Shown: positions 7,134 through 10,000 of the stretch, in pieces
Numbering within the stretch: the stretch's first letter is position 1
How the letters are laid out: every line of letters starts with the position of its first letter
Translations under genes and position numbers: made by a program
DNA from: Nymphaea colorata
Lineage: Eukaryota; Streptophyta; Magnoliopsida; Nymphaeales; Nymphaeaceae
Reading direction: 5' to 3'
Length of the DNA stretch: 10,000 nt
Assembly: GCF_008831285.2 (NCBI RefSeq)
Contig: NW_022204540.1
Coordinates: 1-10,000 of the forward strand
The notes under the pieces: generated by a model
What the model was told of the DNA's origin: nothing
The model's input: only the letters and a program-made list of their open reading frames with translations
The model's database searches: none

Positions 7134-7394
7134 CCTAGAATTCTAGGCAATTGGCTAAGTCAAACAGACTTAGCCCATGCGCATCGAACCGAAGTGTGGG
7201 CGGCAACCCACACGAGGTCCCCGCCCTGGGCTCACAAGGCTCAGGGACGATTCATTTGACTTTCGAGCTTAGGCGCTAGGCCGCTCGTTTCTTTCCAGCA
7301 CTTAGTCAAATTCAGTCTTTGCTTTCGCACTTAACCATTCTTGCCAATAACGAGTTTTGAACTCGAGACCTAGGCCGAGCGGGATGTGCTCGGC
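7134..7394 (+). repeat. Array of five inverted repeats downstream of the pol stop
   Basis: Five inverted repeats follow the pol stop. They are a perfect 14-bp palindrome at 7134-7147 (CCTAGAATTCTAGG), a 9-bp stem 7153-7161 with 7167-7175, a 7-bp stem 7194-7200 with 7207-7213, an 8-bp stem with one G-T pair 7224-7231 with 7239-7246, and a 7-bp stem 7374-7380 with 7388-7394. The first four are packed into 113 bases. In genomic RNA this would form a structured 3' untranslated region upstream of the TATA box. Confidence 0.65.
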
Positions 7395-7458
7395 GCAATG
7401 AGTTTTGGATTAGATCTAGCGCGGGATAGGTAGAGTAAACCCGCTTCAATTCATCTTG

Positions 7459-7466
7459 TATATATA
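7459..7466 (+). promoter_or_regulatory. Candidate LTR TATA box
   Basis: TATATATA within CTTGTATATATACTTTTT is the best TATA box in the visible LTR. A start site about 30 bases downstream (near 7490-7500) would give a U3 of about 670 bases and a very long R-U5 region of about 3.1 kb. The CT-rich tract right after supports a plant 5' end here. The start site itself is inferred. Confidence 0.55.
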
Positions 7467-7524
7467 CTTTTTGGATCTTGTACATTGTATGCATTTTGGA
7501 CGTAATTGAATCATTTGTTCGGAA

Positions 7525-7571
7525 TTCCTTCTCTCTCCTCTCTCGAGGTCTCTCTCTCCTTCTCGTCTCCC
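7525..7571 (+). promoter_or_regulatory. CT-rich tract (Y-patch or 5' leader type)
   Basis: The tract is almost all C and T (TTCTCTCTCCTCTCTC, then TCTCTCTCTCCTTCTC), broken once by GAGG. Such tracts are common around plant transcription starts and in 5' leaders. It lies about 60 bases after the TATA box. Confidence 0.5.
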
Positions 7572-8503
7572 ACCTGGCTCACCCGAGCTTGGCGTCTTCT
7601 CCCACCTCGCGTCCTCTTCCTCCACGGCGCTTCCTACTTTCCGAAACCTATCCTTGAAGAGCCAAAGTCCCTAGACCTCGGCGGATCTCTTCTTCACGGC
7701 GGCGGTCCCTCCCTTGTCCACGGTACGTTCCCTAGCAAAGATCAAACCCAGATTCGGTGCCCTCTTCTTGATCACGAAGAAGCGGAGAGGCCGGACTGGA
7801 ACAAGGAAGATTGAAGGCGCGGTTCTCCTCGGCTTCATTATAGACAAAGAGGTTAGTACTTTGGATTTTCGCATTTTCACCAAGTTTTGTGTTGAGATCG
7901 ATTAAGGCAGAGGTCTTCTTAATTTCTGTGGTCTTTCCTCGGCATACCCGAGGCCTGACTTCGAGGAAGACGAAGAACCCCGTCGGAAAAGGTCCCTTAC
8001 ACGAATTGGGGAATTTCCGAATAATCCCTAGACCTAATCGGATCGGTTTGAATTGAACCGAGCTGAAGTGTGAGCTTGATCTACAAGATTTGGGCTCGAG
8101 TCCTCCCTGTAAGTTTTCGGCTCAGAATCCTAATCATATCAGAAATCTAAGGTTCTGGCCGTGATCTGCGAATGAGAGTTGGCCCATCGGAATCACCCAG
8201 ATCCCTAGTCTCACATAATCACATTCGGGCGTTATCGCGCGGGTGGAACTCAAGATCGCCCTTGGCCGGAATTCAGAATCTTCCGGTCGTTTCCTGCAAC
8301 TTCCGATCAGCACCATTAATTCTGGCGTAATCCGAAAGAATATCCTTGCCCTCAAAGGTGGTGTCATTCTGAAAAAGGGGCAATTTGGACAAGAGAAAAG
8401 AGGGATTAACCCTAGCCGCCGCACGAAGGAGATCCACTTTCATCTTGCTGCCGGCTCGCTTCCAAGGTTAGTGTCTATACCCCATCTCGCCCGTTGGTTC
8501 TGT
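7572..8503. other. LTR interior resembling a gene leader, no supported gene
   Basis: No reading frame here starts with a convincing ATG or has a recognisable domain. The composition and the CT-rich start resemble a plant 5' untranslated exon. A 5' splice motif GTAAGTTTT lies at 8109-8117, and a weaker one, GTTAGTAC, follows GAG at 7850-7852. A small hairpin pairs 7937-7942 with 7948-7953. These fit, but do not prove, a leader exon followed by an intron. Confidence 0.35.
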
Positions 8504-8504
8504 A

Positions 8505-8929
8505 CACGTGTCACCATCTCGCTAGCTCCCAACTTCGTATCACCCTAGCCTCCCACGTGTCCCTGATCGAGATCGCCCTAGGATCACGAGCTGCCAATCA
8601 TTTAGGAAATGCCCACAGCCGCCGCGTCCTCCTCTCCTCCTCGCAATCTTCACTCGAGTCAACCCTAGCCCTAGCGTCGTCTTCACCATTCATCTTGCCA
8701 GGTGTCAGTAATCCGAGCGTCCTCTCCTCGCCCCCTCAGCCAGCTCATCCTCACGAGATCTAGCTGGGTCCCACACGCATTGACGCGCTATCCCTGCTGC
8801 TCTCCACGGTCGCCGTTAACCCTTTGCCTTAGCCGATTAGGAAACTCCCTAACGCGTCAATCTCTCCCTTCCAATTCTGTCGCCAGCTTCTCCCGTGCCA
8901 ATTCCCTGCCCTCTATCTCCTCCACGTGG
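8505..8929. promoter_or_regulatory. Three CACGTG (G-box/ABRE) motifs
   Basis: CACGTG cores lie at 8505-8510, 8554-8559 and 8923-8928. The first two read ACGTGTC (8506-8512 and 8555-8561), the abscisic-acid response element form. The third is CCACGTGG (8922-8929). bZIP and bHLH factors of plants bind such cores. A fourth core is in the palindrome at 9091. Function is inferred from motif only. Confidence 0.45.
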
Positions 8930-9090
8930 CTCCATCCTGTACCTCAAGAGCATATCCGAGAGATCACGAGAATCATCCCGAGAATCAGTCCAGGTTCATT
9001 CGGGACCCCCCCCTCTTTCCCTATTGTTTTGGTAACTCCCTCGCATCTCCTCAACGCGTGACTATTCCGCGTAACCCCTGTTAGTAGTCC

Positions 9091-9110
9091 ATCTTGCCAC
9101 GTGGCAAGAT
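9091..9110. repeat. Perfect 20-bp palindrome centred on a G-box
   Basis: ATCTTGCCACGTGGCAAGAT equals its own reverse complement over all 20 bases, with CCACGTGG at its centre. A second 10-bp palindrome (CAAGATCTTG, 9105-9114) overlaps its right arm. It could be a high-affinity dimer site for bZIP or bHLH factors, or a cruciform-prone site. Confidence 0.7.
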
Positions 9111-9124
9111 CTTGGTGCATGCTC

Positions 9125-9406
9125 TTGACAAGACCAGTCAAGTCAAACTTCTCCCTTAGGCACCCTCTCGCACCATCCTGAACTTAGTCAACCCTCGTAC
9201 CGAGCCTACCTAGTCCGACCGCTTCCTCTACCCTTAGTCAACATTAGGTCATCTCCCCCACCGAGCCCTCTTAGTTCAAGCTACCCTAGTCGGCTCGAGT
9301 CTAGCTTGAGTGTCCCTTAACCCAGTCAACCCGGACCCTCTCAGCTAGGTCCATTAGTCAACCACCCTTCTTAGTCAACCCTTACCTCACTCGGTCAACA
9401 TTGACC
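9125..9406. promoter_or_regulatory. W-box cluster, 3' LTR copy
   Basis: TTGAC or its complement GTCAA occurs at 9125, 9136, 9141, 9186, 9236, 9324, 9356, 9373, 9393 and 9401 (positions of the 5-7 base motifs). That is ten sites in about 280 bases. Most share the longer word TAGTCAAC or GTCAACC, suggesting local amplification of one unit. Further sites lie at 7075, 7102, 7158, 7256, 7304 and 8657. WRKY binding is established for the motif, not for this element. Confidence 0.55.
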
Positions 9407-9519
9407 ATATCCGCGAGCTTAGGCTCGACCCAAACCACCTTGCTTAACCTCTCGTAGCTAGGTCACCTACTTCGAACCTATACCCTTAACCTCCCTAGCC
9501 TACCTATTCCCAAACCCAT

Positions 9520-10000
9520 CGTGACTAAACCGGCCTACCTAGTAGAGCCCAGCCGCACCGAGCCAACCCCAGCCTTAGTTAGGGCTAGGCTCCGCCGGCT
9601 CCCTCCGGCCCTTGCCTCGGCTGCGATCTCATCGTCGGCATCCAGCGACGAGCGTGGCCGAGCTACACCCGACGGCAGGCAGGTAGGCGCTGCCCTTCCG
9701 GCAGCAGCCCCCCTCGGCACACAGGCGGCCCTTCCGGCCCCGACAGCATCGTCCTCTCCGGCAGCGGCCATTCAGCGCCAAACTTCCTCGGCGTCGGCCG
9801 CCACACGCGACGACCGTATCTCCGCTGCTGGCATCCGCAGGCATCCCGACGCCGGGTTCCTTCCAGGCGGCCCGTCGTCTGTGTCAACCCTGTAGACGCG
9901 CGTCCAGCGACAGCACGAGCACTCGGCCAGCGGCGAGCGGCCACTTTCTCAGGCGTGTCGGCCAGGATTTCAGCGGCGAGTTCATCGCCCAGTTCCATCC
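9520..10000. other. GC-rich LTR segment, right-hand copy
   Basis: This is the counterpart of 201-677 with nine of the ten substitutions and all four gaps. No gene is supported. The LTR continues past the window end. Confidence 0.7.

Larger units (their letters stand above)
1..10000 (+). mobile_element. Ty3/Gypsy chromovirus LTR retrotransposon (both LTRs cut by window edges)
   Basis: The window holds, in order, the end of a 5' LTR, a primer-binding site, a leader, gag, pol (protease, RT, RNase H, integrase, chromodomain), a polypurine tract and most of a 3' LTR, all on the plus strand. Integrase lies after RNase H, which is the Ty3/Gypsy order and not Copia. The chromodomain after integrase marks the chromovirus branch. 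RT motifs (FLVMPFGLTNAPATF, FFDD) resemble the plant Reina-type lineage as I remember it, but I hold that sub-assignment loosely. Extrapolating the repeats gives an element of about 13 kb starting about 2.5 kb before the window. Target-site duplications are outside the window. Pol is open and the LTRs are about 98.5% identical by substitutions, so the insertion is recent. Gag is broken, so this copy is probably non-autonomous unless the breaks are sequencing errors. Confidence 0.95.
6827..10000 (+). repeat. 3' LTR, start to window end (about 83% of it)
   Basis: The start is placed at TGTTACGGACC because it follows the polypurine tract and mirrors the LTR end GGTCCTTACA at 1319-1328. The segment from 9320 repeats the window start. 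By extrapolation the LTR should end near 10651, giving about 3.8 kb. The first 250 bases also encode the pol C-terminus. Beyond that it is non-coding: a hairpin array, a TATA box with CT-rich leader, CACGTG motifs, a W-box cluster and the GC-rich segment. The left border rests on motif logic and not on alignment, since the matching part of the 5' LTR is outside the window. Confidence 0.85.

Noticed and set aside
7506-7814. Frame after the CT-rich tract that could be a captured host gene exon
   Set aside because: No ATG start and no domain; the Ser/Leu/Pro-rich translation is what a CT-rich tract gives in any frame.
8243-8548. Several overlapping frames of 60-120 codons in the LTR interior (8134-9061)
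   Set aside because: They have mixed strands, no motifs, no consistent codon pattern and promoter-like motifs inside them; most likely chance frames.
8403-8672. Telobox-like AACCCTAG words (near 8407 and 8661)
   Set aside because: They lack the full AAACCCTAA form and number only two, so no telomeric repeat or telobox is called.

Overview
The window lies almost entirely inside one long-terminal-repeat retrotransposon of the Ty3/Gypsy type (chromovirus branch). The host is most likely a flowering plant or other land plant. The evidence is a primer-binding site matching plant initiator-Met tRNA, a gag-protease-RT-RNase H-integrase-chromodomain order, and LTR promoter motifs of plant type (TATATATA, CT-rich leader, G-box/ABRE and W-box cores). 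I see no host gene, tRNA, rRNA or CRISPR array. The species cannot be named from this sequence.

Layout. 1-1328 is the 3' part of the 5' LTR, whose start lies before the window. A 2-nt spacer and the primer-binding site (1331-1342) follow. 1343-1900 is an untranslated leader with two tandem duplications; one of them forms twin stem-loops that differ by compensatory base changes. 1901-about 3290 is gag: a coiled-coil N-terminus, a retrotransposon capsid domain and a zinc knuckle. Two same-direction frame breaks split gag over three frames. The zinc knuckle shares a frame with an unbroken pol reading frame (open 3054-7076) carrying protease, RT, RNase H, integrase and a chromodomain. A polypurine tract (6813-6824) precedes the inferred start of the 3' LTR at 6827. 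The 3' LTR runs off the window end.

The 5' LTR end and the 3' LTR share 677 aligned bases (1-677 against 9320-10000) with 10 substitutions and 4 single-base gaps. Extrapolating from 1328, the 3' LTR should end near 10651. Each LTR would then be about 3.8 kb and the whole element about 13 kb. This is very long for an LTR, and most of it is non-coding and promoter-like: a hairpin array, a TATA box, a CT-rich tract, CACGTG motifs including a perfect 20-bp palindrome, and a dense W-box cluster. The pol reading frame runs about 82 codons into the 3' LTR.

As a system, the LTR would drive a genomic RNA primed by tRNA-Met. Gag would form the particle, protease would cut the polyprotein, RT/RNase H would copy the RNA, and integrase with its chromodomain would insert the copy, probably at marked chromatin. 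This copy looks young (about 1.5% LTR divergence, intact pol), but its gag is broken as given. The breaks may be real or may be base-call errors, because the LTR gaps also read as single-base losses in the left copy.
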